Source: Sclerodactyla briareus (Eukaryota; Echinodermata; Holothuroidea; Dendrochirotida; Sclerodactylidae). From it: DNA of 64,000 nucleotides. Below the pieces are notes generated by a model. The model was not told the origin of the DNA. It ran no database searches and saw nothing but the letters and a program-made list of their open reading frames with translations. Position numbers and translations under genes: made by a program. The stretch spans positions 62,001 to 126,000 of the forward strand of contig JAODTK010005548.1 in NCBI GenBank assembly GCA_026419785.1, given 5' to 3'. Of the stretch, positions 46,138 through 59,099 are shown one piece after another. The first letter of the stretch is position 1, and every line of letters begins with the position of its first letter.

Positions 46138-46794
46138 TTGTTCAGGTCCAGTGGTGGTGGCGCCGGATTTTCAAAAGGGGGTCCGAGTCCCCGAGGGGGG
46201 GGTCCAATTTGAAGTTCCCACCGGCGAGGCTCACCCCCTAGGTCGAAACCTGACCTTTTTAATGTTTTCATTTTTGAACATTTTTCTTGAAGAACAAAAA
46301 ACAAAAAAAGAAATACACATTGTGGAGGGCACTGTTTACCTTCAATCGCTTTCCCACTCACTCAGCGGCCCTTACCGAAGCTCCTCCCCCAAAAAGATTG
46401 TAACCTTAATCTCTTGCAGGGACATTCGAAGATATCCTACGGCTTGTGTATCCTATCTATAGATTCCACGATTGTATAGTCTGTAGGAAGATGATTACGC
46501 TGATCTTAACTGGAGCGAGGAACTTGGCAATACTATAGAAAGATATGAGGCGCGCCGAAATTTTTCAGCTTCAATATAGGAATTTTCACTATAAAGAAGT
46601 TGGAAAATATATACTGTCCGTGGCAAAACGCCCTTGTCAGGGTGTGTACAATTCAGCGTACCCACTCGGGCTCCCCGACGAGATGGGAAAAATTCCCTAC
46701 CGGGGGGGGGGGGGGGGGGCCAGGGCTTCCCGACAGGAGTGGGGGGGCGTGGCCTAAACTGCCCCCCCGCTGGCGCCACCCTTGTTCAGGTCCA
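46138..46794 (-). mobile_element. Short element with perfect 13-bp target-site duplication
   Basis: TTGTTCAGGTCCA occurs at 46,138-46,150 and again at 46,782-46,794, bracketing a 631-bp insert (46,151-46,781). The insert starts GTGGTGGTGGCGCC and ends CTGGCGCCACCC, giving terminal inverted repeats of core GGTGGCGCC. Its interior is the reverse complement of 52,596-53,306 and 62,866-63,649, with a deletion of about 100 bp. It has C/G-rich ends with several CCCGTCGGGGAA motifs and no intact long frame. It looks like a non-autonomous mobile element. The long target duplication is unusual for a DNA transposon, so the class is open. Confidence 0.8.
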
Positions 46795-47814
46795 ACTGTA
46801 GTCCACATCCTCCAAGTTTTGTTCGAATTTCACGACAAAGATAGATTTGATGAAGTTGGAAAAAATTGCAAAAAAAACGCACAAATTTGACCTCTGGCTA
46901 AACTGAAATCAATGCATTTTATTCGAGACCAACTTTTTCCCCCACTCCAACACCCCCACCCGAGTTTTGTGTAATCCGCAAGAGACCAAAGTTTGACTTT
47001 CTTTCCGTGCCCTTGAAATCAACGTCATGTACCGTTCCATTAATTCCATCCAAGTTTTCACTAGGGCCGACATCAGTGTTCGCGCTAAGATGACGATTGC
47101 GGGATTCGCGCACTCTTCTCATGATTCCCGCCAAAGAAATTGGTCTTGGAAATTCCCGCACACTTTTTTCGCGATAGAGATTGGCACCCTACACCAACAC
47201 AAAAAACACACTGAAACCCATCCTTATTACGACACTGAAAAAATCTCTCCATTCAATCATTCATAATATCACAGAGATCATATGCTTAACGTAGAAGAGC
47301 TTTCGTATACATGATGACGACTCAGTTTCTCGGAACACAACAGCTATGCCCACCCCCACAGCCCAATTTGCTGCAAGTTGACAACTCTTAGCTGCCTATA
47401 GTTCTATATATGATTTCTATGGGCAAGATATGTACAGTGCACATCACACAGTAGTACTAGAAGTAGTAGTACTCACTAGCAATGTACTGTTTTGGTCGGA
47501 GCTGAGGTTTTCTAGGCCCTAATAATATACTGCTGTAATGGATTAGGCTAACGTTACTTCCTGCAAAGTTCTGTGTAATCGCAGATATATTTAATCGAAG
47601 GTCAAAATATAAATACTTCAAATATTCCTATCTTACTAGCTCTACCTCCAAGCTAGGTGTAAGATTCCATAGTAATTACCCAATGTTTGTCATTCACGAT
47701 TTCAGCCTTCCAATAGGCCTTACACAATCATGTGCATAGGTCTTATATTTATACAGTTTATGCTATTAATACACTGCAGGACACTAGCCAAGGCTAGGCC
47801 ACATGGTGGTTGGT
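46795..47814. other. No gene supported
   Basis: Flank of the inserted element and AT-rich sequence with short frames only. Confidence 0.35.
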
Positions 47815-49079
47815 TGGTGGGTGGATTGTTCCGATTTTGCACAAGTCCCCACTTAAATCTAAAAGTATTCGAACAAATTTTACATGTGATGGGATTCTGC
47901 TAGACTTGGTGGGGAAGGAGACAATAGATTCAGGGGTTGGGACAGGTTGCGCTGTCTGGGAAATTGGACTCATAGGCCATACTCAAGATGAGTGAGGATA
48001 CGGCTATGGCACATTGAACTAATTTGGAGCTGAGGGAAACTAGAATCCTCAAAATTATTTTTCACGGATCCAGCACTGACCATAGGCTCAAATCTGTTTG
48101 GGTCAGTTGCGAATGATTCGCCGTATCCACGAGGGCGCATAGAGTGGGACGGGGTGGGGGTGCATAGAGGCAGAGACGTTTTTTGGGGAAAATAGGGCAG
48201 GGGAAGGTACTAGGCTTAATGATTTTTTTTTATCACCATCCAATGCAGTTCTGCTATAGTGCTGTGTTTAATAATCCTGGACAAAAAACAGACATGCTAA
48301 ATTGTTCATCAAAAACTGGGCCTATTTTTGGCTGACATATACCAATGCTGAAGACTATCAATCACAAAATGCGATGGCACTTGCATATAATACTGGTAGC
48401 TGACAGCCAATCCACAAATTCTAGAAATATCCCCCCCCCCACTTTGTCAGTCCCACCCAAATTTTTCCCGAAGGGGGGAATTTCCCCCCCAAAACATAAA
48501 TCCTAAGCGCCAACAACTGGCCACATGTGTTAACAGTTTCCAAAGCATCGAATAAGCGTTATTGCAATAACGGCTACAGTTTCCAGCGGCGGCTACAAAA
48601 AACAACAATCGGGATCACTTAGCAGTCAACGGAGCAAAGCCAAACAAAATCAATAATTCACTTCAGACATTCTACTTCACACAACATTCTGATTGAAAAA
48701 TCCGATTTTTCCAACTTAAATCAATCAATTATTTTGGTTTTGCCCCAATATGGCATCCATGGAGGCCTAGCCTTCACTGTTTATCATGGTAGGCCCGTGT
48801 TACGGCAATCGCAAAACCGCTTCATTTCATTTGAGTCAGGAATATTGGCTTTCAACAATCAAATTCTGCCATTTCGTAGCCTGCTAACCAGAAGAAAATT
48901 TGGTGTGATACACATCTCAAATGAGGAAGGATATTGTAATTTCCTGGCTTGCTCCATTGACTGCTAACACTAAGTGCCTCTATGAAATGTGTTTCGCATG
49001 TTTACCTGGATTTAACACCTGGGATGGGCCATCCCTCTGACGGATGGCTCTAAGGATAGTGGTTTTTCAACCCTTGAAG

Positions 49080-49520
49080 ATCCTACTGCCGCTCTAGACG
49101 CTCTTGAATATGTTGAGTGGGGTGCAGTGACAATTTCCCCTGGCAGCTCCTTCCAGTCTTCCAAATACTCTTAAGTACAATGTTTCCGGACTTCCTAATC
49201 TTACTGCAGTTGGTCAGATTCTCCTGCTATGGCCTCTCGTACCTTGTTTCCTCCCCCCACATCCCCCCCCCACAAATTTGATGCCTATCGGCAATATTCA
49301 ACTTGGTGTTCTCATGAATTATATTAATAATGTTATGAGGTCTTGACGTGCCATGCCGCTTTTCTAGGGTCATTAGGTTGATCTCTGTAACCTCTCTTCA
49401 TAGGCTGTGATGTCTGATAACCTGTAGCTAGTTTTTTGTTACTCTTCTTTGAAATATCTCCAGTAATTTATATCTTTCTCGCCAGATACGGGTTCTCCAA
49501 ACCGTCACACCATGTCAAGA
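49080..49520 (-). pseudogene. LINE reverse-transcriptase C-terminus, antisense (copy A)
   Basis: Counterpart of 59,100-59,530. On the minus strand the SYEERLQ(E)L-like and LEKRHA-like segments are recognisable but more shifted than in copy B. It is the region after the polymerase domain in CR1/jockey-like LINEs. No polymerase core is nearby, so this is a truncated insertion duplicated with its surroundings. Confidence 0.65.
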
Positions 49521-49934
49521 TGTGGCCTGACTAGTCGTAAACCAGGACTGTGAGTTCCGTGCCTCAGCACACGTCCTTACGCAATAGCAATATAAAAGTG
49601 AACCCCATGATAAACTAAGGTCGAAACCAAAACAAGCCCCCGAAAAGGAGTTAAATTGCAGGCAATTCCAAATTCGTAAAATCAATCGAAGTTTAGTGAT
49701 TTTATACCTTTATCACTTTCAAAGCTAGATCCCATTTATTTCGTTGCATTCGTCAGTAATCAACGATAATTTGAGCGAGACGTCTAACTTTCGCCTCCTG
49801 TGCATCGCCATTTTCAAGAGAGCTGCCCATGCGCAGTAGTTTCACAGCCACTGGCAATTACTCCGGTGGTTTTGAGACACCGTAAAGTGGCGTATAATCA
49901 TTATATTATTATTATTCATTACACTGTCATCGGC

Positions 49935-51037
49935 GTTTCCTTCCATGCACAACGCGGGCGGGCGGTGAATCGCTCACGTTGTTTCCAATAGACCGTTTCG
50001 CAAATAGCATATTGCGTGCACTTCGCGGTACAGTTTTTGATGCATTTGGTATACTTCAAGGGGAATTTGTGTTACTTGTAAATGGAAAAAACTTTGGAAT
50101 TTTCAATGACTTCCTCATTGTCTGTGCATATTCTCTCAAAATTTCGTATGTTGTCCCGTACTTTTTTTCACATCTTTATCGTGAACGAATCTATAACAAT
50201 GCGCGAATTTTTCGCTAAGAAAAGTCAAATTTTAATCTGCTGACTTTCCCCATTTGGCCTTCCATAGTTTGCCTAATTTGCCCCCTGAGCTAGACGACAC
50301 TGCATTGCGAATTGCTATATTCTAAAAGGCTAATGGAGCCGTTTCCAGCCGCGAGGGGGGGGGGGGCGTATCGCCTAGCGGGCGGTCGATTTCTTCTCGA
50401 ATCGTCATGTAGGATTTGTTTCCCATTTCCGCTTGCCCCCGTGTACACCGGTGGTATTTCATATTCTTTTCCGGGGATTTTCCCTGCCTCCTCCTGGCCG
50501 TACCCGATATTGCAGAGTATAGAACAATGTTATATTAAAATCATGTTCTAAGCAACAATCTCAACACTGTTTCAACTTTCAACACTCGGATGAGAATCGT
50601 ATACAACTTCCCTCCATTTTTAACGCCGGACACCTAATTGGAATTTTGAACACATATTTGCATGTTTTAAACCCATGGACGGGTGTCGGTTTATCCGAAC
50701 AACTCGTTTTAATTTGTATTTTAGGCGCTATCGTTGACATAACAATGGTTCTAAGAAAGTAAACATCGGTGTTCAGGTTTAAACACTAGTAGGCCTATGC
50801 CTAAAATAATTAATAATAAATAATATCAATAATAATAAATATGATTAATGAATACATGATCTAAAAAATAATAACAAAATAGCAATTAAATCATATAGGC
50901 TACAAGGGTTCTTATATAGTACACACTAATAGTGAGAAGAGGTGCGTGGTTCGAGAAAACGCCCGCCCGCCTCGTTCATGGAAACGGGTCATATCGCGTT
51001 GTCCTCGTGCCCGCCCGCCCGCCGCGTGCATGGAAAC
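49935..51037. repeat. GC-rich motif in inverted pairs (copy A)
   Basis: Variants of GTTTCCATGCACGCGGGCGG occur in plus orientation at 49,935-49,965 and 50,341-50,395, and as the reverse complement (cgcccgcccg...catggaaac) at 50,960-50,985 and 51,009-51,037. The AT-rich core between them includes an AAT/ATA microsatellite at about 50,800-50,900. The layout is reminiscent of a DNA element with subterminal inverted repeats. No transposase is visible inside. Confidence 0.6.
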
Positions 51038-51831
51038 ACGGCTTCACCTATAAAGCGCATGATCCCGGAGCACACGCGCTGAACATAAACAAGTATTAGA
51101 ACAATAACCAACATTAAACTTGCTTGAAGAAATAGTTTTACTCCAAGATTTGATAGCATGAGATGGGTTGGCGACGTCATGCAGATTTTGAAGGCAATTT
51201 GTTCCGCAAATCAATGTGCGATCTTTAGTGGACGGCCCTGTTCCCGGATTTCCCTTTCTGGATTTAGGGCTCGACCAGTACCAGGGGACGTACTTATATC
51301 CGCTGATGACCGGAGTGATCGACGCGGTTGGTATAGAGCCCTTACTACCCATATCGAGACACTTGTACCATGTTCAGTTATACGGAACTTGACCCTATAT
51401 TCATGGGAGCCCAATGCAGACCTGCCAGAACGGGTAAGATGTGATCTCGGGCGCTTACTTTTTTGGGGGCCTCTGAATTGTATCGTCTGGGGATCCAGAG
51501 TCCAGTAAGCACAATACAGCAGAAGTCTATTCGAGATACAAAGAGCTCAGCACTGCCGTCTTGCAAACTTCGGTGGGCAGGACTCGTTGTCACTCTGCGG
51601 CGTAATGGGAGTTTGATGCCACTCGTTATCTGCTGGGTCATTGAGAGATGTTCATCCAGAAGAACTCAATCACTCTGACACACTGTGATGGGTTATACAA
51701 AATCCATCGATATTCAGGTATAGCTGAGCGTGAGGTGACAGAGGACAGGACATTTAGTAATGAGTTTTATCATGTGGAGTTTGAGGACGGTTTTCACGTA
51801 GTCAAGTAATGATGTCCTTGATGGCCCGGTT

Positions 51832-52191
51832 TTGCACTCAACGGGTCGGGTGGACATATACGCGGAAGCCTCTAAATGTCGGCAGTCATGGTGGGATAAG
51901 GCCATGACGCTCGATGATGAACTGCAAAGGTCGGGTGTAGATGCGAACAGAACCGTTCCGAGAACAGACCCCAAGGTACGCAAGGAGGAGCTCGCGGACT
52001 GGATAATGTTCCTTGCTGAAAAAGCATTTGCTGCGATCACCAGAGTTATATATCAAACCAGTCTGGTGCTATCCAGTTATTTCAATAGAGGAGTGGAAAG
52101 TCTCCAGCAACGTGCACGGGTCCCACAGGATATCAAACTCCCATCTGAGGTCAAACAAGATCAACAGGGCATATTGATCACAGAAACATGA
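51832..52191 (+). other. 119-codon open frame, unassigned
   Basis: Open frame in copy A with a mixed, soluble composition (GRVDIYAEASKCRQSWWDKA, then KEELADWIMFLAEKAF). The same DNA in copy B (about 61,920-62,290) is broken by several indels. I recognise no family. It may be a fragment of a former gene, or chance. Confidence 0.2.
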
Positions 52192-52595
52192 CGATGGTTG
52201 ACAGGGTGAAGGTTATCAGGTAGGCGTAGACAGTGGCTGGCAGTGGAGGGGAATTTACCTGACAAAAGATCGAGAGAGCAAATCGGAAATCGGAGGCTGG
52301 AAATCGGGGAATGAAAGAAGAAGGAGAAGGTGAAATAACGAGAAAGATCGGAAGAGAACCGGGATAATTGAGAGAGAATAAGTGGGCCCAAAATGCACAG
52401 CCCCCAGCGGCGCTTCTGTGAGGATAATAATTTGGCAGGGGCATTCGAGGAGGAAGGCCCACCCCCCCCCCCATCCTCCACCGCCTTGAGAGCAAGGCGA
52501 GGATCAAAGAAGTGGGACAGGTAGACTAGGAAGAAATGTTGAGAAAAGTAAGAGATGCGATCGTGAAAATGAAAGGTATTGTGGCAGGGTAGAGT

Positions 52596-53306
52596 AAAGG
52601 GTGGAAAGCCAACGGGGGGGGGGGGGGGGAAGGGGGCACTGCCCCCACCCCGTCGGGGAAGCCTGCCCCCTCCCCCCCCCCCCCCCCGGCGGGAATTTTA
52701 AATCTCGAAGAGGGCTTTTTGGCCCCGACAGTATATATTCCAAAATTCTTTATAGTGAAATCCTATATTGAAGCTGAAAATGTCGGTGCGCTTCGCGCGC
52801 CTCATATCTTCTATAGTATTGCCAAGTTCCTCGCTAGAGTTGAGATCAGCGTAAATATTCCTACAGACTATACAATCGTGGAATTTATAGAAAGGATAAC
52901 AAGCCTTATCGATATCTTCGAAATGTCCATGCAAGAGATAAGGTTACAATTCTTTTGGGGAGGATGCTGTTCTGCCGTCTACCAATGTTTTGCTCGGTGT
53001 AGAGTGGTGTGCTTTCACGACGCATGCCAAAAAGTAGTTCCTGTGCGGTATCGGGAATACCTGACCCTATCTACTAATAAGGGAGCCTGATTGAGTGGGA
53101 AAGTATTGAAAGTAAGCATTGCCCTCCTTAATGTTTATTTCATTTTTTCGTTTTTTTTCTTCAAGAAAAAATGTTCAGAAAACGAAAACAGAAAATGCCA
53201 GGTTTGACCTAGGGGGTAGGGTGAGCCTCGTCGGGGAACTTCAACTTGAGACCCCCCGTCGGGGAACTCGGACCTCCGTCGGGGAATCCTGGGCGCACCA
53301 CAGAAG
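52596..53306 (+). mobile_element. GGTGGCGCC element, copy in duplication A
   Basis: Plus-orientation copy of the 46-kb element, flanked by GGGTAGAGT at 52,587-52,595 and 53,307-53,315. Its left end is eroded (ggtggaaagcc for ggtggcgcc). It contains an open frame of 123 codons (52,719-53,090) that is disrupted in the other two copies, so I do not call it a gene. Confidence 0.7.
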
Positions 53307-53670
53307 GGGTAGAGTGGGACTTTGAACGGATACTGGGCCAACATTCCGGGGAAGCAAAAACGGACCAGGAATGGGTTGCAGCAAAAAAAGAAGCGATGTT
53401 ATTGATCAGCTCATTGTGGCAAGGTGACTGGTAACAGCAGGCCGTATTAATTCTTGTTCCCGGAATCGATGACAGAAATCAGCATGTGGGTTAAAAAGGC
53501 CATTCCACCCCCCCCCCTGTCACAGAGTCCTCGCGCGACATAAGGAGAACTTTATAACAATCCTGATTTATGTAATAAGGGCATATGAATCTGATAGTGG
53601 TGCCACGAGTGACGCGATCACTCGGGAGATGTCCCCCCAGTCCCAATTGGAAAGATAGGTGGCCGAAGAG

Positions 53671-55377
53671 ACTGTTTGAAAGACAGTGAGTACCGACCGC
53701 GTCGTATTGTTCTCCATCGCGAGAGGAGCCAAGTGACCAGTGGCTGACATTCAGCAACACAACCAGGAAGTGGGAATCGTAATCGCGCCTCCTCTTCTCT
53801 GAACAGACTCCAATTGCGACAATATTCCTTCTGTGAAGGATGCATTGAAGTGATCTCCACATTTTTCGGGATCAACTATAGGCACTACCCATTGAGGTTC
53901 GGTACAATTCCTTACTTAACTTGAAGATTTCGCATTAATATGCACTTAGTAGCCCCCAGCATTGCAGTGATGCCCACTTTGAACTCATCCAAGCATTTCG
54001 CTAGGGCGGACATGTGACCCAAGTTTCAGATCAATCGGAATATAGCGTTCAAAGAGTTATTGCCCTAACGCCTAAGTTTCCGGCGGCGGCGGAGGCTGGG
54101 GACGCACGGCTACACAACACAAAACCATAATATCTCCGGAACTGCCAGGTCACGGGATATAATCAGGTACAATGTACTAGTCAATATAGTGAGGTGGAAG
54201 ATAAAATTTGGCGGCGAGCAACCAACTAGTAGGCTAATTTGACCCGTTCAGGGTCAAAGCGTAGGTGAGTTACGCGAAGGTCCGAAGATTCAGTCGCCGG
54301 CAGTGGCAACAATGACAAGCCGTTTATATCGGGACACTGTTTAGTTGAGATACTGAATAGGAAAACTAGTGATAACTACATCAGCTGCCTTCATCTGCGA
54401 CGTTGTAATGTCAGTGTTACAATGGTCATATTGTTTATCAGAGCTTGAACGCACATGCGATAAGCTATTGTCGCGTATCACGTACCGGTATGATAACAGC
54501 CGACTCGACAACCCTTTTATTCCAGTAACACACACGGTGAGTCGATTTACAAGAAGAGCAAATGTGTCGAAATACATAGTTTTGCCGAGAAATCGCAGAT
54601 CACAAAAATCATTATCGGATATTTATGGTATGACTCATCGCGTAAAAGTGACTAAAACAGGAACTATTTTTACAAAGTGCAGTCACAATACATTGATGAA
54701 GGCGGACTACTCATAGTCAGTTGCTATTACTCCATATGAAAAATACGTTCGAGGCAGTTATCTTGGGAATTCGTTGCTCCGTTGCAGACGATCAAAATAA
54801 GTTGGCCTAATTTGTTTCTACTATAAAACTTCCATATTTTCACAGTGAAAAAGATCCAAAAGTAACAGTCACACACACATGACTTCGAAGAAGTGAACTA
54901 CGAAGTTTGGTGATACTACTTCGCTATTTTGAAGATGTGAAGAAGCCCCAGGACACTTTGTCCTGGGAATTTGCACATGCATATATATGATGCGCAAGGA
55001 CGACTATTGGTTAGGTTTGGTGAGCGTACCGTACAAAGGATGACTGGGCAAGGACTAGGCCTAGCGCTGATTGGCCAGGGCTTTCTCTGTTTCAACGTTC
55101 CGTTTCTGACAATACTTGCATCTCAATTAAATACCCATAAGACCAATTATATGTTAGTTTAAAAAGTTCAGAACTCATCATTCCCCGTATTGTCCTTTGG
55201 CAGTGAGATACTAACACATGCACCTGAAATCAGTCAGGATTCTCTTCAAACTTACCACAATAGACTGTGAAATCAAGACACTTCACAATTGTTGTTTGGA
55301 CGTTCCACTCCTCAAGTGTAATGAATAATCATGCAGATTTTCTATAGTAATGTCCTGCTGTGCCCAATATAATAATG
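53671..55377. other. Inter-duplication segment; repeat family B copy at 53,965-54,160
   Basis: Repeat family B (see 43,800-44,080) lies at 53,965-54,160. A 115-codon plus-strand frame at 54,369-54,716 has no recognisable motif. No other feature seen. Confidence 0.45.
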
Positions 55378-56060
55378 CATAGGTTTCGGCGTTACGTCAG
55401 CACGTGTACGCACTGCGGCCTAACGTTATTTGTTGCACACTGAAGGGCTTAGCCTAAACTTTTAAAGTCGGATTACTCACTTTTTGTACTGCGCGTGTTG
55501 CAAAATTTATGCACAGTTACAAAATATTGATGAAAAACATTGCAGCTGTTACTGAACTGGAAGAAACTGCTACATAAAAGGTGTTAGAAAGTTTTGGAAC
55601 AACGAGTAGTCCCATTGAGTTTTTGTACAGAGATTTCACCCACTGACGTCTGTAGCCGCTGGTGCGTGATGGTTGGCTATTGTGACGTACCGTTATCGCG
55701 TATCCCCCGATCCTCATAGCATGGATTCGCTTACGTCAGCGCTTGTACCACTGTTGCCTAAACGTTTATGTGTTTGCAACACTGAAGGGCTAGCCTAAAC
55801 TTTTAATGTCGGATTATCCACTTTTTGTCCTGCGCGTGTTGCAAAATTAATACACAGTTTAAAATTTGATAAAACATTTCAGCTGTTATGTGAACTGGAA
55901 GGAACTGATACCTAAAAGTGTGTTAAAAGTTGAAAAAAACCTAGTAAGTCAATCCCATTGAGTGTTTGTCCAGAGATTATCCACCCCCATGACGTCTGTG
56001 GCCGGCTGTGCTTTGATCTTTGCTATGTGACGTACGTCGTTAGCGCGTATCTCGTATCCA
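55378..56060. repeat. Direct tandem duplication of about 345 bp with CRE-like sites
   Basis: Units about 55,378-55,722 and 55,723-56,060 share 'gaagggct.agcctaaactt', 'ctgcgcgtgttgcaaaatt', 'cagctgtta', 'cccattgagt' and 'tatcgcgtatc'-type blocks. Each unit has TGACGTCT (55,644-55,651; 55,990-55,997) and nearby ACGTCA or TGACGTAC, resembling CRE half-sites. Confidence 0.85.
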
Positions 56061-57857
56061 TGAATATTATTGCAGGCCTAGCTCCGATCAGATCGCGCAT
56101 AAGTACTCTTATACCAGACTGGAAGAGCGCCACTACTTCCAGTTTCTTGCCACGGATTTCTTATCTTACTGTATAGCCGTCTATGCGAAAAATGCACCCT
56201 AGTGCAACCAGTGCAAAAGCGCTCTCCCCTGCCAGAAACTCCAAGCGGGCAACGCATGGGAAACGGCGAATTCAATCTTATCGGTCCCCCTCGGGCCGGA
56301 TTCGATATTGTAAATCAGTTCGATATTTCACCTATATTTACTGTTGCTGTTTGCTATAGCGTAGTGAACCTTTGTTAATAACTATCCACTGAGGCAGAGG
56401 GGTCCCCGTTGGTGGTGAAGACTGCGTGATCTTCCTAATCCTGTGTGGTGGAATTACACACATCCTACCGTACCCTTGGTTGCCGGGTGATCAGTAGTGA
56501 GATGCACTTGCGAAAGTGTCCGTTCAGCCTTTTGCGTGTGTGGTGTGTGCGGAGCACGCGTTTGCGCGTCCTCAGATTTTTCTATGGTTTTCCAAATATT
56601 CGCTACAATGGAGTGGCTGACATGTGAAATTTTGCAACCCGCCCTGAATAAAGTCCACCAACACCTATTGCCTCGCATCAAATTACGCGAACTATAGAAA
56701 TCAGGGGCAAAAACCATTTTGATCGCAATTTTTCATTTTGACTAATTCCTTCACTAATTCCAAGACCTGACGGAACTAACCCGCTCTTTTGCTGTTAGGT
56801 CTAAACCAAGGCAGTATGCCAGTGTGTAATCACCCTCTTTTTACGACACCCATATTCGTTTAGAATTACCAAAACTCTGGAACGCTGTCAGCTATCACTC
56901 CAGTTTATTCAATCACTGAAAGCAGGATTTCCACTCTTTCCATCATGTCCAATTCAAGCGTATTCTCAGGGAACCAGACGGCGTTACTTCAAAGACGAAA
57001 AAAATTATTTCGAATGAATTCTCAATTGATAATCGGTAAATCTCACAAATTTTAGGCAGTGTGGGTGTACAAGAATGCGATAATTGGAAAACTAGCTCCG
57101 AGTTCTATTGCTCCAATTTTAAACCGTTCCTATGATAGAGGGCCCTGTGTGGTCTAACTGTCTTTGTAAAACTTATTCTGATTGGAACAATGGGAACAGA
57201 CGCGTTTTTAGTCCAAGCAGAAAATCGAATAGAAATCTGCACTCAGAATTTTCCACGGCGTCCCATGGCATGGGGTTGCTAACTGATATTGTAATATTTA
57301 TTCGGCACTCATCGCAGCAAATATTATAATTTATCAGAGTTAAATAGCTATGTTCATCACATATAATGTTTAATGTACCTAAAACATTTCATATGTGTGC
57401 AGGGTCATATTTTAAATGTCAGTCGAATTATTCACAATCGCAGTTCACTTGAAATATAAGAGGCAAAAATTGGCAATTCAAATTGACCTGCGCGATGTCA
57501 AATTAAAATAAATAATGGCCAATATTTGACGATACATGTGATTATTAGGAGGGGATTATATCTTGTAATATATATCACACAATAATTACTGTACCTATAA
57601 TTTCATAATCCCGACGGTATTTTTGATCAATACAAACCTAAAAGGTGGTTTGCTATATCCGGAGATTTGTTTACCGTTAGCGGCCTTGTGGGTTAACTGT
57701 AGGAGCCCCATTGACCTCAAAAGTACGTTGCCCATTGACATAGTTCCGTTAATGATTCACTGACTCCGATGGCTGGATGATTTCAATTTTTTGTAGGCAT
57801 GTCCCTTGTAAGAAGGCACAAAATCCCCCCTGCAATCAGCTGGAAAATTTCAAAAGT
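56061..57857. other. No gene supported
   Basis: Overlapping frames on both strands at 56,445-56,717 have no motif. The rest is AT-rich single-copy-looking sequence. Confidence 0.35.
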
Positions 57858-59099
57858 GTGGTTGTGGGTGGATTGTACGATTTTGCACAGGCCCCACTTA
57901 AATCTAAAAGTATTCGAACAAATTTTTAACATGTGATGGGATTCATGCTAGCTTGGTGGGGAAGGAGACAATAGATTTTCAGGGGTTGGGACAGGTTGCG
58001 CTGTCTGGGAAATTGGACTCATAGGCCATACTCAAGATGAGTGAGGATACGGCTATGACACAGTGAACATATTTGGAGCTGGGGAAACAGAATCCTCAAA
58101 AGTATTTTTCACGGATCCAGCACGGACCAAGGCTCAAATCTGTGTGGGTCAGTGCGGGAATGATCGCCGTATCAAAGCGGGACGATAGAGGTGGGACGGG
58201 GTGGGGGTGCCATAGGTCGGCAGAATTTTTTGGGGAAAAGGGCAGAGGGAAGGGACTAGGCTTAATGTTTTTTTTATTCCAAAACATACAATGCAGTTCT
58301 GCTATAGTGACTGGTGTTTAATAAATCCTGGAAAAAAAACAGATGCATAAAATTGTTCATCAAAACTGGGCCCTATGTTGGCTTGACATATACCATGCTG
58401 AAGAATATCAATCGCAAAATGACGATGGCACTGCAATATTGGTAGCTGACAGCCAATCCACAAATTCTAGAAATCACAACCCAATTTGTCAGATCCCCCC
58501 AAATTTTTCCGAAGGGGGGAATTTCCCCCCCAAAAACAAAATCCTAGCGCCAACACTGGCCGACATGTGTACACAGTTTCAAAGCAATCGAATAAAGCGG
58601 TATTGCAATAACGGCTACAGTTTCCAGAGGCCGGCTACATCGGGAGCACTTAGCAGTCAACGGAGCAAGCCAAAAAAAATCCAAATAATTACTCAGACTA
58701 TTCTACTTCACACAAAAATTCTGATTGAATCCGATTTTTCCAACTTAAATCAATCAATCAATCATTTTGGTTTTGGCCCAAGTATGCTTCCATGGAGTCC
58801 TAGCCTTCACTGTTTATCATGGTAGGCCCGTGTTACGGCAATCGAAAAAACCCCAGCTTCATTTGAGTTCAGGGAAATGGGATTTCAATCAGAATTTCTG
58901 CCATTTCAGTAGCCTAGCCTCAGACCAAGAACAAAATTTGGTGGTGATACACTCTCAAATGAGCGGAAATATTGGAATTTCCTGGCTTGCCCATGACTGT
59001 GTGTGCTAACACGAAGTGCCCCAATGAACAGAGTTTCGCATGTTTACATGGAGTTACCTGGATGGCCATCCGCTGAAAGGATGGCATAAGGATAGTAAG

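Larger units (their letters stand above)
47815..53670 (+). repeat. Segmental duplication, copy A (about 5.9 kb)
   Basis: Matches 57,858-64,000 in the same orientation from 'gtgggtggattgt' to 'aaagataggtggcc', with the same order of all internal features. Differences are dominated by scattered short insertions and deletions plus homopolymer-length changes, with comparatively few blocks unique to one copy. The offset is about 10.04 kb. The right edge of copy B lies beyond the window, so copy A may also extend past 53,670. Confidence 0.93.

Noticed and set aside
52719..53090. 123-codon frame inside the GGTGGCGCC element
   Set aside because: Not conserved as a frame in the copies at 46,151-46,781 and 62,866-63,649.
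58343..58825. 160-codon plus-strand frame
   Set aside because: The homologous stretch in duplication copy A (about 48,290-48,770) does not keep the frame, and part of it is dispersed repeat sequence. Chance opening.
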